A stretch of 64,000 nt of DNA from Alphaproteobacteria bacterium Ga0077535 (lineage in GTDB: Bacteria; Pseudomonadota; Alphaproteobacteria; Caulobacterales; Aquidulcibacteraceae). Positions 35,821 to 44,472 of the stretch are shown piece after piece. Each line of letters starts with the position of its first letter. Position 1 is the first letter of the stretch. Under the pieces are notes generated by a model. That model was not told the origin of the DNA and did not search any database. It saw only the letters and a list, made by a program, of their open reading frames with translations. The DNA is taken from positions 1 to 64,000 of the forward strand of contig LNEK01000039.1 of the NCBI GenBank assembly GCA_001464425.1, in the 5' to 3' direction. Position numbers and translations under genes: made by a program.

Positions 35821-36132
35821 TCAGTCGGTCTGTTCGCATACGGTTTCGGCGGCGCCGGGACGGGTCCAGCGCGCCTCGCGGCCGCTGCCACGCAATTGGG
35901 CGCCGTTGTCCGCATAGCGATAGCCGGAGCCCGCCCCGCGCGCCGGCAATTGCACTGCCGTGTACCCTTCCTGGAGCACCAGCACGCTGTCCGGCTGCGG
36001 CTGGAAGGTCACCCGCAACTCGGAGCCGTCCTCGCACTGGAAGGTGGCGTTGATGGGCTCGGTCCGCGGCGTCGGGCACGGCGTCTGGCACGCGGCGAGC
36101 GCCAGGGCGGCAAGGACGATAGCTGCGCGCAT
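35821..36132 (-). CDS. MliC-type lysozyme inhibitor lipoprotein
   Basis: A 103-residue lipoprotein (ALAACQ lipobox, Cys about 15) with an MliC/COG3895-like core: FQCEDGSELRVTF, YTAVQLPARGAGSGYRYADNGAQLRGSGREARW and TVCEQ. The two cysteines probably form the disulfide of the inhibitor fold. MliC proteins block host C-type lysozyme at the cell surface. Conserved Ser-x-Lys-type inhibitor residues could not be matched exactly, so the activity is inferred. Confidence 0.75.
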   Translation of the reverse strand: MRAAIVLAALALAACQTPCPTPRTEPINATFQCEDGSELRVTFQPQPDSVLVLQEGYTAVQLPARGAGSGYRYADNGAQLRGSGREARWTRPGAAETVCEQTD

Positions 36133-36230
36133 AGGGATTCTCCTCTGAGCCGCCTTCTACCATGCCGAAACCGTCACGCCACGCCTTCCGAGCCGCCGAT
36201 CCTGATGCTAGGGCCTGCCTCGCTTGGTTC

Positions 36231-36306
36231 GGGCGCGTAGCTCAATGGTTAGAGCCGGCCGCTCATAACGGTCTGGTTGCAGGTTCGAGTCCTGCCGCGC
36301 CTACCA
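36231..36306 (+). tRNA. tRNA with CAU anticodon, probably tRNA-Ile2 (lysidine)
   Basis: A complete cloverleaf with encoded CCA: acceptor 36231-36237 with 36296-36302, D-stem 36240-36243/36252-36255, anticodon stem 36257-36261/36269-36273 with loop CTCATAA, anticodon CAT at 36264-36266, T-stem 36279-36283/36291-36295 with TTCGAGT loop. The variable region TGGTT and the D-arm resemble E. coli ileX-type tRNA more than elongator or initiator Met (no GGG:CCC anticodon stem), so Ile2, modified by TilS, is preferred. G1 pairs with U72. Confidence 0.85.
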
Positions 36307-36409
36307 CCCTCGCGCCGCTGGCTCTGCGAGGCCCTTCGCCCCACCGCCGCCACTTGCGCCTTACATCGGCGCCTGGAAGAGCTATCTATGGGGTGAGTTG
36401 GAGAACGTC

Positions 36410-36583
36410 ATGACGGGATTTTGGATTGGCATTACGGTCACCGTGTTGATCGTGATCGGCGCTTCGGTGCTGATCGGCAAAGTGCTGTCGAAGCCGACGC
36501 GCCAGCCGATGAACCGCGATCAGCAGATGACGGCGCTGAAGGCCTCCGGCGCGCTGAAGCACCGCAAGTCGAACCGCCCGTAA
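36410..36583 (+). CDS. Small hypothetical membrane protein
   Basis: A 57-residue protein: one transmembrane helix (FWIGITVTVLIVIGASVLIG, about 4-23) followed by a basic cytoplasmic tail (RQPMNRDQQMTALKASGALKHRK). It starts at ATG 36410 and its stop overlaps the start of the fRMsr gene (TAATG), so the two are translationally coupled. No family recognised. Confidence 0.68.
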   Translation: MTGFWIGITVTVLIVIGASVLIGKVLSKPTRQPMNRDQQMTALKASGALKHRKSNRP

Positions 36584-37083
36584 TGGCCGAAGCTGCACGT
36601 GCAGACCTGCCGGCCGACAAGGCCGAGCGCTACGCCGTTGTGCGCCGGGAGATTGCCGCGGTCATTGCCGGCGAGCCAAACCGCACCGCGCGCTACGCCA
36701 CCGTCGCATCTTTGCTGGCGCAAGCGTTTCCCGAGCGCTTCTTCTGGACCGGTTTTTACGTCGTCGATGAGGCGAAGCCCAACGAACTCGTCGTTGGCCC
36801 CTATCAAGGTACGCTTGGCTGCCTGCGCATCCCATTCGGCAAAGGCGTTTGCGGCGCCGCCGCCGCGCAGCGCCAAACCATTATCGTCGACGATGTCCAC
36901 GCCTTCCCCGGCCACATCGCCTGCGACAGCCGCTCCAATTCAGAAATCGTGACTCCGGTGTTCAATAAAGCCGGCGGGCTCGCCGCCGTGCTCGATGTGG
37001 ACTCGACCCAATTTGCCGCCTTCGACGCTATCGATAAAGCTGGCCTCGAAGCCATCTGCGGCGATCTGCTCACGGTGGACTAG
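36583..37083 (+). CDS. msrC: Free methionine-(R)-sulfoxide reductase (GAF domain)
   Basis: A 166-residue GAF-domain enzyme of the fRMsr/YebR family, which reduces free Met-R-sulfoxide. The family signature is clear: FFWTGFYVVD, LVVGPYQGTLGCLRIPFGKGVCGAAA and HIACDSRSNSEIVTPV, with the three Cys at about 84, 94 and 118 in positions expected for the catalytic and resolving residues. Cytoplasmic. The start is fixed by the overlap with the preceding membrane gene. Complements the exported MsrA at 11224. Confidence 0.92.
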   Translation: MAEAARADLPADKAERYAVVRREIAAVIAGEPNRTARYATVASLLAQAFPERFFWTGFYVVDEAKPNELVVGPYQGTLGCLRIPFGKGVCGAAAAQRQTIIVDDVHAFPGHIACDSRSNSEIVTPVFNKAGGLAAVLDVDSTQFAAFDAIDKAGLEAICGDLLTVD

Positions 37084-37087
37084 GAGC

Positions 37088-37143
37088 GCGGGACTTCAGG
37101 CCCGCTTCGCCTATCCCACGCAAAGGCGGGTCTGAAGACCCGC
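37088..37143. repeat. Two REP-like palindromes between fRMsr and glpX
   Basis: Two palindromic units lie in the gap: GCGGG..CCCGC at 37088-37105, preceded by GGAGC, and GCGGGTCT/AGACCCGC at 37126-37143. The first shares its GGAGCGCGGG start and CAGG-CCCGC end with a unit at 44359-44376. They look like a dispersed extragenic palindrome family; they may also end transcripts. Confidence 0.65.
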
Positions 37144-37215
37144 GGTCCGGAAGGCGCCTTGGCCACGGGCGCGCTTTCGCCCTAAGACAGCGCCATCACA
37201 TCCAAGAGGGCGCAC

Positions 37216-38169
37216 GTGTCGGACGCAAACACCGCATTCATTCTGTCGCTGATCGCGCAGAACGCAACTGAAGTCGCCGCCATCGCCAGCGCGAAATTGC
37301 GCGGCTTCGGGCGCAAGAACGACGCCGATCAGGCCGCGGTGGACGCCATGCGCCGCTCCTTCATGACCGCGCCCTTCTCCGGTAAAGTCGTCATCGGCGA
37401 GGGCGAAATCGATGAAGCGCCGATGCTCTATATCGGCGAAGAACTCGGCGCCGGCGGCGTCAAAGCCGACATCGCCGTCGATCCGCTCGAAGGCACCAAA
37501 CTCTGCGCCAACGATGCGCCCAACGCGATGACGGTGGTGGCGCTCGCCAAAGCCGGCGGCCTGCTGCACGCGCCGGATATGTACATGGACAAGCTCGCAA
37601 TCGGGCCAGGCTATCCAGCTGGCCTCATCGATCTCGATCTTTCGCCGACTGAAAACGTCCAGCGCCTCGCCAAAGCCAAGGGCGTGCCAATCAGCGAAAT
37701 TCGCGCCTGCTTGCTCGATCGCGATCGCCACAAGGACATCATCGAAGAACTGCGCAAAGTCGGCGCCGGCATCCGCCTCATCCCCGATGGCGATGTCGCT
37801 GGCGTGTTCTGGACCACGGAAGCCGCGCGCTCCGGCGTCGATATCTACTTTGGCTCCGGCGGCGCCCCCGAAGGTGTGCTCGCAGCGGCCGCGATCCGCT
37901 GCGCTGGCGGGCAAATGCAAGCGCGCTTAAAGCCCGAGAACGATCAGGAAGCGGAACGCGCCCGCGCCATGGGCCGCGATGTCCACGCCAAGCTCACGCT
38001 CGACGACATGGTGCCAGGCGACGTCGTCTTCGCCGCGTCAGGCGTCACGCACGGCTCGATGTTCGACGGCGTACACTTCGAAAACGGCGAAGCTCACGTC
38101 GATACGCTCGTCTGGGACAGCTTCTCCAAACGCAAAAGCCGCATCCGCTCGATCTATCCGCAGATCTAA
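37216..38169 (+). CDS. glpX: Fructose-1,6-bisphosphatase class II
   Basis: A 317-residue class II FBPase (GlpX), dephosphorylating fructose-1,6-bisphosphate in gluconeogenesis. The catalytic metal region GEGEIDEAPMLYIGEELG (about 65-82), VDPLEGT (about 94-100) and a SGVTHGSMFDGV C-terminal segment are intact. The start is GTG at 37216 after AAGAGGG. It is convergent with the S9 gene, overlapping its stop by four bases. Confidence 0.96.
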   Translation: MSDANTAFILSLIAQNATEVAAIASAKLRGFGRKNDADQAAVDAMRRSFMTAPFSGKVVIGEGEIDEAPMLYIGEELGAGGVKADIAVDPLEGTKLCANDAPNAMTVVALAKAGGLLHAPDMYMDKLAIGPGYPAGLIDLDLSPTENVQRLAKAKGVPISEIRACLLDRDRHKDIIEELRKVGAGIRLIPDGDVAGVFWTTEAARSGVDIYFGSGGAPEGVLAAAAIRCAGGQMQARLKPENDQEAERARAMGRDVHAKLTLDDMVPGDVVFAASGVTHGSMFDGVHFENGEAHVDTLVWDSFSKRKSRIRSIYPQI

Positions 38170-40313
38170 AGCGCAGGATCATCCGCGGGGGCCGGTGCTT
38201 CGGCTTCTGGCCCACCTGCGCCATCGGACGCAGCTGGCGCGGGCAACGGCGCCGCCGGCGGCTGGCGAGCAAACGCACTCAAGCCTGGCACACGCGTCGC
38301 GCCATCAAACACGTTGATCGTCGCGCCTTGGAATGCAGCGCCGACAGGTTCGGCGCGCCCGCCGAGACAATCACTCAGAAAATGCTCCAGCACCGCGAGA
38401 TACGCGAGCCTATTGGCGGGACGCACCAAGTCGCGCCCTTCATCCGGAAACACCAGATAGCTCAGCGCACCGCGGCGTGAGCGCAGCGACTGCGCAATTT
38501 GATCCGCCTCGCCGCGCAAGCCTCGCCCCTCGCGCGGCCCGACAGCCAGCAGCAAGGGGCTGCGGATCTGCCCTGCATGAAAGAGCGGCGATTGCTGGCG
38601 CAAAATATCGCGCCCCGCATCCGTGCGTGCATCGCCAAACCGCTGATAAAGCTCACTGCGCGCACTCACCGGCGAGGTGTCGAGCAATGCGAACAGATTG
38701 CTAGGCGCATTGTAGCTTGCGCCGCAGCGATAAACTTGCGGATCAAAGGCAAGCGCGGCGAGCGTCGCATAGCCGCCGAAGCCTGAACCCACCAGCCCGA
38801 TGCGATCAGGCTGGGCGATGGCGTTCTCGCTCGCCCAGCGCGCCGCGTCAGCCAAATCCTCGCGCATGCGCCCACCCCACACGCGATTGCCTGCATTGAG
38901 GAACGATTTTCCAAAGCCCGCTGAGCCGCGATAATTCACGCTCAGCACGGCGTAGCCGCGATTGGCGAGCCATTGGTGCATGGCGTTGAAGCCGTAACTG
39001 TCGCGCGCCCATGGTCCGTCATGCGGCAAGATCACCAGCGGCACGGGCGCTTCAGGCCGCGCATCGCCATCAGCGTCCGAGCCAATCGGCAGCGTCAGGA
39101 ATGAGACCAAAGCCAACCCGTCTCGCGATTCAATCTCGATCGGCGTCATCGGCTGCAGCGGGGCGCTGTCCAGCGCCGGCCGATGCCGAAACAAGGATGT
39201 GAGCCGCCGCCCGGCGCGGTCGGCGCGATCATAGAGATACGAGCGCGACGCGGTCGTTGGGCCCTCTTCGATCACAATCCAGCGCGCATTGTCAGCGCTC
39301 CGCGAGGCGACAGTGAAATCACCGGTGAGTTGGCGATCAAGAAAATCCAGGTCGGCCTGCGTTTCCGGATCGAGCCCGCGCCATTCGCGGCGCAGATACT
39401 CCGTCGCGAACGCCACCGGCATATTCGTCGCCGGATCGAGCCAGACATCGACAACATCAGCGTTTTCATTTTCGCCCACCGGCGTCTTCAGCCCGCTCTC
39501 GGCATCGACCCGCACCAGCGCGCTGTATTCTTCGCGCCCCGTGGAATCGAACATCAAAAATGAGCCGCCATCGGCGGTGAACCCCAGGACTCGCGCCACG
39601 CGCATATCCTCGAACGGGATGTTCAGCAGTGTTCGCCAGCGACCGTTCGCACCGCGCACCAGCATATCGGCGCCGCCATCCGCCGCCGGCCGCAACGCCA
39701 GCCGCACGCGATTGCTGCGATCAACTACATAACTCGCGACGTTCCCCGGATTGCGCTGCAGCAGCGTGCGCGCGCCGCTGACCACATCGATGCGAAACAC
39801 ATCCGGCCAAGCCCGGTCGCGCTCGTTCAAGCTGACAATCACTGCGCCCGGATCATCGGCGCTCATACCGAGAATTTCAGCGCGCGCGCCCGCCGGCGTC
39901 AGCGCCCGCGGCAGGCCCCGCGCAATATCGACAGCGAACAAGCGCGCATTCTCGTCGCCCTGGTCGTCCTGCAGGTAGAGCAGCGTTGAATTGTCGAGCG
40001 CCCAGACGAAGCTGTGAATGCCGCGCAAGCGATCGTCGGTGACCGGCCGCGCTTCATCCATCGCGTCGACGGAAAGCACCCAGAGGTTCTGCACCCCATC
40101 GCGCGGCGCCAGAAACGCCACCCGGTCGCCGCGGGGCGAAAGCTGGCCGCCATGGCGAACCGGATCGCCGAAGAGATCGCCCCGAGCGATTAGCGGCGCC
40201 TCGCCGACCGGCGGCACAGGCGCGCGCGCGCCCTGCGGCCCGCACGCCGCGGCGGCTAGCGCCAGCCCCAGAGCGACAGCCCCGGTCCAATATTTCGCTG
40301 TTCTGAACCCCAC
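38166..40313 (-). CDS. S9 prolyl-oligopeptidase-like lipoprotein lacking the catalytic triad
   Basis: A 715-residue protein with a lipobox (AAAACG, Cys about 24), a seven-bladed beta-propeller-like N-terminal half and a C-terminal alpha/beta-hydrolase domain (about 410-660) clearly homologous to S9 peptidases, plus a Pro/Ala-rich tail. All triad positions are changed: the usual GxSYGGY Ser is Gly in VGSGFGGY (about 509), the Asp of HGxxD is replaced (VGPREG, about 594) and the His of EGHGF is Arg in DEGRDL (about 626). A non-catalytic role, such as peptide binding or scaffolding, is inferred; the frame is intact, arguing against decay. Confidence 0.88.
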   Translation of the reverse strand: MGFRTAKYWTGAVALGLALAAAACGPQGARAPVPPVGEAPLIARGDLFGDPVRHGGQLSPRGDRVAFLAPRDGVQNLWVLSVDAMDEARPVTDDRLRGIHSFVWALDNSTLLYLQDDQGDENARLFAVDIARGLPRALTPAGARAEILGMSADDPGAVIVSLNERDRAWPDVFRIDVVSGARTLLQRNPGNVASYVVDRSNRVRLALRPAADGGADMLVRGANGRWRTLLNIPFEDMRVARVLGFTADGGSFLMFDSTGREEYSALVRVDAESGLKTPVGENENADVVDVWLDPATNMPVAFATEYLRREWRGLDPETQADLDFLDRQLTGDFTVASRSADNARWIVIEEGPTTASRSYLYDRADRAGRRLTSLFRHRPALDSAPLQPMTPIEIESRDGLALVSFLTLPIGSDADGDARPEAPVPLVILPHDGPWARDSYGFNAMHQWLANRGYAVLSVNYRGSAGFGKSFLNAGNRVWGGRMREDLADAARWASENAIAQPDRIGLVGSGFGGYATLAALAFDPQVYRCGASYNAPSNLFALLDTSPVSARSELYQRFGDARTDAGRDILRQQSPLFHAGQIRSPLLLAVGPREGRGLRGEADQIAQSLRSRRGALSYLVFPDEGRDLVRPANRLAYLAVLEHFLSDCLGGRAEPVGAAFQGATINVFDGATRVPGLSAFARQPPAAPLPAPAASDGAGGPEAEAPAPADDPAL

Positions 40314-40394
40314 ACCTGAACCTTACAGGGTCGTCATCCCCCGGCCAACGCGAATGGCTGACATGGAGTTCACCTTTACGGCAGGGGTTGGGCG

Positions 40395-41642
40395 ATGGAT
40401 GCGCTTTGTCCCGAAGTCTCTTTTGACACCCCGCCCCACACCCCCTATCTCACTGCCGCTTTGGCAAAATCGACTCATCCCTTCGCCCCCACCGGCGCAC
40501 TCGTGCTCGCCGATGGTTCCGTGTTCCTGGGCGAAGGCCTGGGCGCACCCGGCGCCGCCGATGGCGAGGTCTGCTTCAACACCGCGATGACCGGGTATCA
40601 GGAGATCCTGACTGACCCGAGCTACGCCGCGCAGATCGTCGCCTTCACCTTCCCCCATATCGGCAACACCGGCGCCAATAACGGCGACACCGAAACCTCA
40701 TCGCCCGCCGCCGCAGCCGCCGCGCGCGGCGCGATCTTCCGCACGCGGCCAACGGCGCCGTCAAACTGGCGCAGCGAAGAAGACCTCGATAGCTGGCTGA
40801 AAAAGCGCAACGTCATCGCGCTCGCCGGCCTCGACACGCGCGCACTGACGCGCCGCATCCGCGAGCAAGGCATGCCGAACGCCGTCATCGCGCACGCGCC
40901 GGACGGCAAGTTCGATCTCGAAGCGCTGAAAAAGCGCGCGGCCGCCTGGCACGGCCTCGACGGGCTCGACCTGGCGAAGGAAGTCACCACCGCGCAGAGC
41001 TACGTCGTCAACGAAAGCCTCTGGCAATGGCCGCTGGGCACGCCAGAGGTGAAGAAGCCAAAATTCACCGTCGTGGTCATGGACTATGGCGTGAAGCGCA
41101 ACATCCTGCGCGCACTCGGCGAGATCGGCGCGCGCACCATCGTGCTGCCCGCCACCGCCACCGCCGAAGAAGCGCTCGCGCACAAGCCGGACGGCATCCT
41201 GCTTTCAAACGGCCCCGGCGATCCGGCCGCCACCGGCGTTTACGCCGCGCCTGAAATCAAAAAGCTCGTCGATAGCGGCAAGCCCGTGATGGGCGTCTGC
41301 CTCGGCCACCAAATGCTCGGCCTCGCGCTCGGCGCGAAGACAAAGAAAATGCCGCAAGGCCATCACGGCGCGAACCATCCGGTGAAAGATCAATCCACCG
41401 GCAAGGTGGAGATCGTCTCGATGAACCACGGCTTCGCGATCGACACGAAGACGCTGCCGAAAGGCGTGAAAGAGACGCACGTCTCGCTGTTCGACGGCTC
41501 CAATTGCGGCATCGAACTCGAAGGCAAGCCAGTGTTCTCGGTGCAGTACCACCCGGAAGCCTCGCCCGGCCCGCAAGACAGCCACTATCTGTTCGAACGC
41601 TTCGCGAAGCTGATGAAGAAAAGCGGCAAGAGCGCGGCTTGA
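40395..41642 (+). CDS. carA: Carbamoyl-phosphate synthase small chain
   Basis: A 415-residue glutamine amidotransferase subunit that feeds ammonia to CarB for pyrimidine and arginine synthesis. The N-terminal CarA domain has [13 protein letters not shown] and [21 protein letters not shown]; the class I amidotransferase domain has GVCLGHQML (catalytic Cys about 300) and YHPEASPGP with the His and Glu. The N-terminus is about 30 residues longer than usual if ATG 40395 is used; a downstream TTG could be the real start. carB is 20 kb away at 62109, not adjacent. Confidence 0.96.
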   Translation: MDALCPEVSFDTPPHTPYLTAALAKSTHPFAPTGALVLADGSVFLGEGLGAPGAADGEVCFNTAMTGYQEILTDPSYAAQIVAFTFPHIGNTGANNGDTETSSPAAAAAARGAIFRTRPTAPSNWRSEEDLDSWLKKRNVIALAGLDTRALTRRIREQGMPNAVIAHAPDGKFDLEALKKRAAAWHGLDGLDLAKEVTTAQSYVVNESLWQWPLGTPEVKKPKFTVVVMDYGVKRNILRALGEIGARTIVLPATATAEEALAHKPDGILLSNGPGDPAATGVYAAPEIKKLVDSGKPVMGVCLGHQMLGLALGAKTKKMPQGHHGANHPVKDQSTGKVEIVSMNHGFAIDTKTLPKGVKETHVSLFDGSNCGIELEGKPVFSVQYHPEASPGPQDSHYLFERFAKLMKKSGKSAA

Positions 41643-41980
41643 GGCTTCTCGCCTTCATCCTCGGCGAGGTCGCCATTGCGGCGCTGATCGTCGTCACCCT
41701 AAGCGTCGCGCTCTTCTACCAATTAAATTGGGCACTCTTCCTTGCGCCCCTCATCGCGCTCGCAGGCTTTATCGCCATCATCGCCTACGCCAAACGCAAC
41801 GCGCGCCTGGCGACGATCGTGGCCTTCGCCTGCCCCGCCGCCTACACCGCCTGCCTCATTGCCGCTGGCCTCGCGAGCGGCGTGAACTCCGACCCGTACG
41901 TCGTCGCCGTCGGCCTCTATCTCGCGCTCGGCGTCGCGCTCTTCTTCGCCCACTTCGCGCTTAACAAATACGTGCGTTAA
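41639..41980 (+). CDS. Small hypothetical membrane protein
   Basis: A 113-residue protein with four hydrophobic helices (about 2-25, 28-47, 55-77 and 88-107). TTG at 41639 overlaps the carA stop by four bases (TTGA), so it is probably translated by coupling with carA. No family recognised, and an in-frame extension into carA is non-coding in appearance. Confidence 0.65.
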   Translation: MRLLAFILGEVAIAALIVVTLSVALFYQLNWALFLAPLIALAGFIAIIAYAKRNARLATIVAFACPAAYTACLIAAGLASGVNSDPYVVAVGLYLALGVALFFAHFALNKYVR

Positions 41981-42025
41981 GCCTCAGCGATTGCCGGCCA
42001 CGCACGCGCGCTGCATAAAAGCGCC

Positions 42026-42937
42026 ATGACCAAGCCCACCCTCCTCGTTCACCCTTCGCTCGGCTTCTTCGAAACGCGCCTCGCCGGCGATTACGAGGTC
42101 GTGCATTGGCCGACCGATCGCACCGACATCCGCGCCGCCGTTACCATCGGCCATGTCGGCGTCTCCAACGCCATGATCGACGCGCTGCCGGAGCTGAAAT
42201 GCATCGTCTGCTTCGGCGTCGGCGTTGACGGCATCGATCTCCGCTACGCCAAGCAGCGCGGCGTAACGATAACCCACGGCCGCGAGATCAATCACGAGGA
42301 CGTCGCCGACGTCGCCATCGGCTTGATGATCGCGCGCCACCGCCTGTTCACCGAAGGTGAAAAAGTGCTGCGCGACGGCACGTGGACGCCGCCGCTTGCC
42401 GTGCCGCCGCAAAAGCGCATCCGCGGCCGCAAAGTCGGCATCGTCGGCATGGGCGCGATCGGCGCCGCCGTCGCGCACCGCGCCGAAGCCTTTGGCACGG
42501 AGATCAAATGGTACGGCCCGCGCGCCAAACCGGACGTGCGCCACGCGTACGAGCCCGACCTGCTGCAGCTCGCCACCTGGGCCGACGTGCTTATCGTCTG
42601 CGCCCGCGGCGACAAGAGCACCGAAGGCCTCATCACCGCCGAAATCATCCACGCGCTCGGCGGCGACGGCGTGCTGATCAATATTTCGCGCGGCAACGTC
42701 ATCGATGAAGACGCGCTGATCGCGGCGCTTAAATCCGGCGCGCTCGGCGGCGCCGGGCTCGACGTCTTCGTCGAAGAACCGACGCCAACATCTCGCTGGG
42801 CCGATGTGCCGAACTGCACGCTCACCCCGCACCTCGGCGGCGGCACGCGCGAAGCGCTCTACGCCGGCTCGCAAAACGTGCTGGAAAATTTGCGCCGCTT
42901 CCACGCTGGCGAAGAACTCCTCACGCCGCTCCTCTAA
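42026..42937 (+). CDS. D-2-hydroxyacid dehydrogenase
   Basis: A 303-residue NAD(P)-dependent D-isomer 2-hydroxyacid dehydrogenase. A catalytic and substrate domain surrounds a Rossmann core with KVGIVGMGAIGAAVAHRAEAFG (about 136-157); VLINISRGNVIDEDALIAAL (substrate Arg about 221) and TPHLGGGT (catalytic His about 271) are present, with a Glu between them (FVEEPTP). Substrate (glyoxylate, hydroxypyruvate or other) is not decided by sequence. Confidence 0.92.
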   Translation: MTKPTLLVHPSLGFFETRLAGDYEVVHWPTDRTDIRAAVTIGHVGVSNAMIDALPELKCIVCFGVGVDGIDLRYAKQRGVTITHGREINHEDVADVAIGLMIARHRLFTEGEKVLRDGTWTPPLAVPPQKRIRGRKVGIVGMGAIGAAVAHRAEAFGTEIKWYGPRAKPDVRHAYEPDLLQLATWADVLIVCARGDKSTEGLITAEIIHALGGDGVLINISRGNVIDEDALIAALKSGALGGAGLDVFVEEPTPTSRWADVPNCTLTPHLGGGTREALYAGSQNVLENLRRFHAGEELLTPLL

Positions 42938-42997
42938 AGCGCAGGGAACTCCTTAGACGCCCGCGCGGTTCACCTTCCTGAAGCTGGAGAGTGAGCC

Positions 42998-43228
42998 ATG
43001 TCGGAAAAACAAGACAGCAGATCATCGCCATTCGGAGCGCTGCTGGCGATTTTCGTACTCGTGGCGATCGTTGGACTCGGCGTCTTTGCGTATTCCGGCG
43101 GCTTCTCGCCACAGCGCACGGCCGATCTAGAAATCAACGCGCCAAACATCGACCTGCCTGAGCCGGACATCGACCTGCCGGAGCCGCCGCCGGCGCCGCA
43201 AATGCCGCCCCGCGCGGACGCAAACTAA
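42998..43228 (+). CDS. Small membrane protein with Pro-rich tail
   Basis: A 76-residue protein: polar start, one transmembrane helix (about 13-33) and a periplasmic acidic/Pro tail in which DLPEP-type units repeat (NIDLPEP, DIDLPEP). No family recognised. The start follows GGAGAGTG. It ends just before a hairpin at 43244-43271. Confidence 0.68.
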   Translation: MSEKQDSRSSPFGALLAIFVLVAIVGLGVFAYSGGFSPQRTADLEINAPNIDLPEPDIDLPEPPPAPQMPPRADAN

Positions 43229-43243
43229 TGCGCCTGAAATGAA

Positions 43244-43271
43244 AAGGGCGGCGGATCACTCCGCCGCCCTT
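43244..43271 (-). terminator. Terminator of the SIMPL gene (minus strand)
   Basis: A perfect 12-base-pair stem, AAGGGCGGCGGA (43244-43255) with TCCGCCGCCCTT (43260-43271) and a 4-base loop. Read on the minus strand it is followed by a T-run, so it should end transcripts from the SIMPL-domain gene that stops at 43289. It can also act weakly for the small plus-strand gene. Confidence 0.85.
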
Positions 43272-43288
43272 AGCATATCTGCCGTTGC

Positions 43289-44023
43289 TCAGCGCAGTTC
43301 GAACGTCACGCTCACGCTCACACGCGTTTCGATCTCACCAGGCGCAACCGGCGTTGGCGGCGCCATCGCCATGTCTTGTGCAGCGGCGCGCTCATACGCC
43401 ACCGGGAACGGCGGCGAATACCCGCCCCCTTCCTGCACCGCGACGATACGCACCACGCGCATATTCAGCGCGCTTGCATAAAGTTCAGCACGACGGCGCG
43501 CTTCGGCGATCGCGGCGCGACGCGCCAGATCGAGTTGCGCATCCGGATCGGCGTGTGAGAACGAAACGCCATGAATGGTGTTGCCGCCCGCGCCAACCGC
43601 CGCATCAATCACACGGCCAACATTGTTCACGTTGCGAATCTTCGCCGTCACCGTGTTGTTGGCTTGATAGCCTGTAATCAGCGGCGTTTGGTTTTCGCGA
43701 TATTGCTGCTGCGGGAACACCGAGACGTTCGAAGTCTGGATATCGCGCTCGGCAATGCCGGCGCGGCGCAGTGCCTGCGTCAGCGCCGTCATCCGGCGCG
43801 CGTTTTCTTGCAAAGCCGCTTGCGCGGTTTGCCCTTCGGTGGTGACGCCAAGATTGATCGTCGCCATGTCCGGGCGCGCTTCGGATTTGCCCTCGGCGCT
43901 TACGCTCAGAAGAGTGCCCTGCACGCCAACGGCGTTCGGCGGCGCGTCCTGCGCGAGCGCGGTTTGCGGCGCCGCGAACGTCGCCATGACAGCGAAAGCC
44001 GCTGCAGCCTTGATCAATCGCAT
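43289..44023 (-). CDS. SIMPL (DUF541) domain periplasmic protein
   Basis: A 244-residue exported protein with a signal peptide ending at TALAQ (about 25) and a SIMPL domain: LSVSAEGKSEARPDMATINLGVTTEGQTAQAALQENARRMTAL, then IQTSNVSVFPQQQY and a long helical-strand region. Family members form large ring oligomers in the periplasm; role not established. The start is the Met before RLIKAAAAF. Confidence 0.88.
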   Translation of the reverse strand: MRLIKAAAAFAVMATFAAPQTALAQDAPPNAVGVQGTLLSVSAEGKSEARPDMATINLGVTTEGQTAQAALQENARRMTALTQALRRAGIAERDIQTSNVSVFPQQQYRENQTPLITGYQANNTVTAKIRNVNNVGRVIDAAVGAGGNTIHGVSFSHADPDAQLDLARRAAIAEARRRAELYASALNMRVVRIVAVQEGGGYSPPFPVAYERAAAQDMAMAPPTPVAPGEIETRVSVSVTFELR

Positions 44024-44172
44024 CGAAAAACTCCTTGTCCCGGCCCTTGGGATTACGGGCGCCGGCGCCCGAATTACGGCGAAGTCACGCCATCCCGCCA
44101 CGCTTTCGAGAATGTGAGCGGCGCAACAAATGTTCCTGTTCGAGCGTTGATTTGGGAACACAGGAGCCATCT

Positions 44173-44346
44173 ATGTCGCACAAAGAGCCGCACAAGGACG
44201 ACACGTCCCAAACCCCGCCGCCGAAGCCAAAAAAGGTCCGCGACGCCGGCCCCGACGCGATGGACAACCCGCCCGAGCGCTGGACCGAAACCGACGAAGC
44301 CAGCGACGAAAGCTTCCCCGCCAGCGATCCGCCGTCGAAGTACTAG
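44173..44346 (+). CDS. Small polar hypothetical protein
   Basis: A 57-residue polar protein rich in Lys, Pro, Glu and Asp, containing ERWTETDEASDESFPASDPPS at its end, a motif that recurs in small alphaproteobacterial proteins of unknown function. No transmembrane segment. AGGAG lies eight bases upstream of the ATG, which decides the start. Confidence 0.65.
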   Translation: MSHKEPHKDDTSQTPPPKPKKVRDAGPDAMDNPPERWTETDEASDESFPASDPPSKY

Positions 44347-44358
44347 AAGGTTGGGAGC

Positions 44359-44376
44359 GCGGGCCTCCAGGCCCGC
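44359..44376. repeat. REP-like palindrome
   Basis: GCGGGCCT/AGGCCCGC is a perfect palindrome in the gap before dnaG, preceded by GGGAGC. It resembles the 37088-37105 unit (shared GGAGCGCGGG and CAGGCCCGC portions), which supports a dispersed family. Confidence 0.65.
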
Positions 44377-44472
44377 ATGAACTTGGCCCTGGAAACTGAC
44401 AGTAAAACCGCCCAACCCGAATCGTTTCAGCGAATCGCTGTATAGTAGGGCTTCGCTGCTCCTCAGGTTTTG

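Noticed and set aside
36264-36266. CAU tRNA read as elongator or initiator Met.
   Set aside because: The variable loop and D-arm look more like tRNA-Ile2, and the GGG:CCC anticodon stem of initiator tRNA is missing; some doubt remains.
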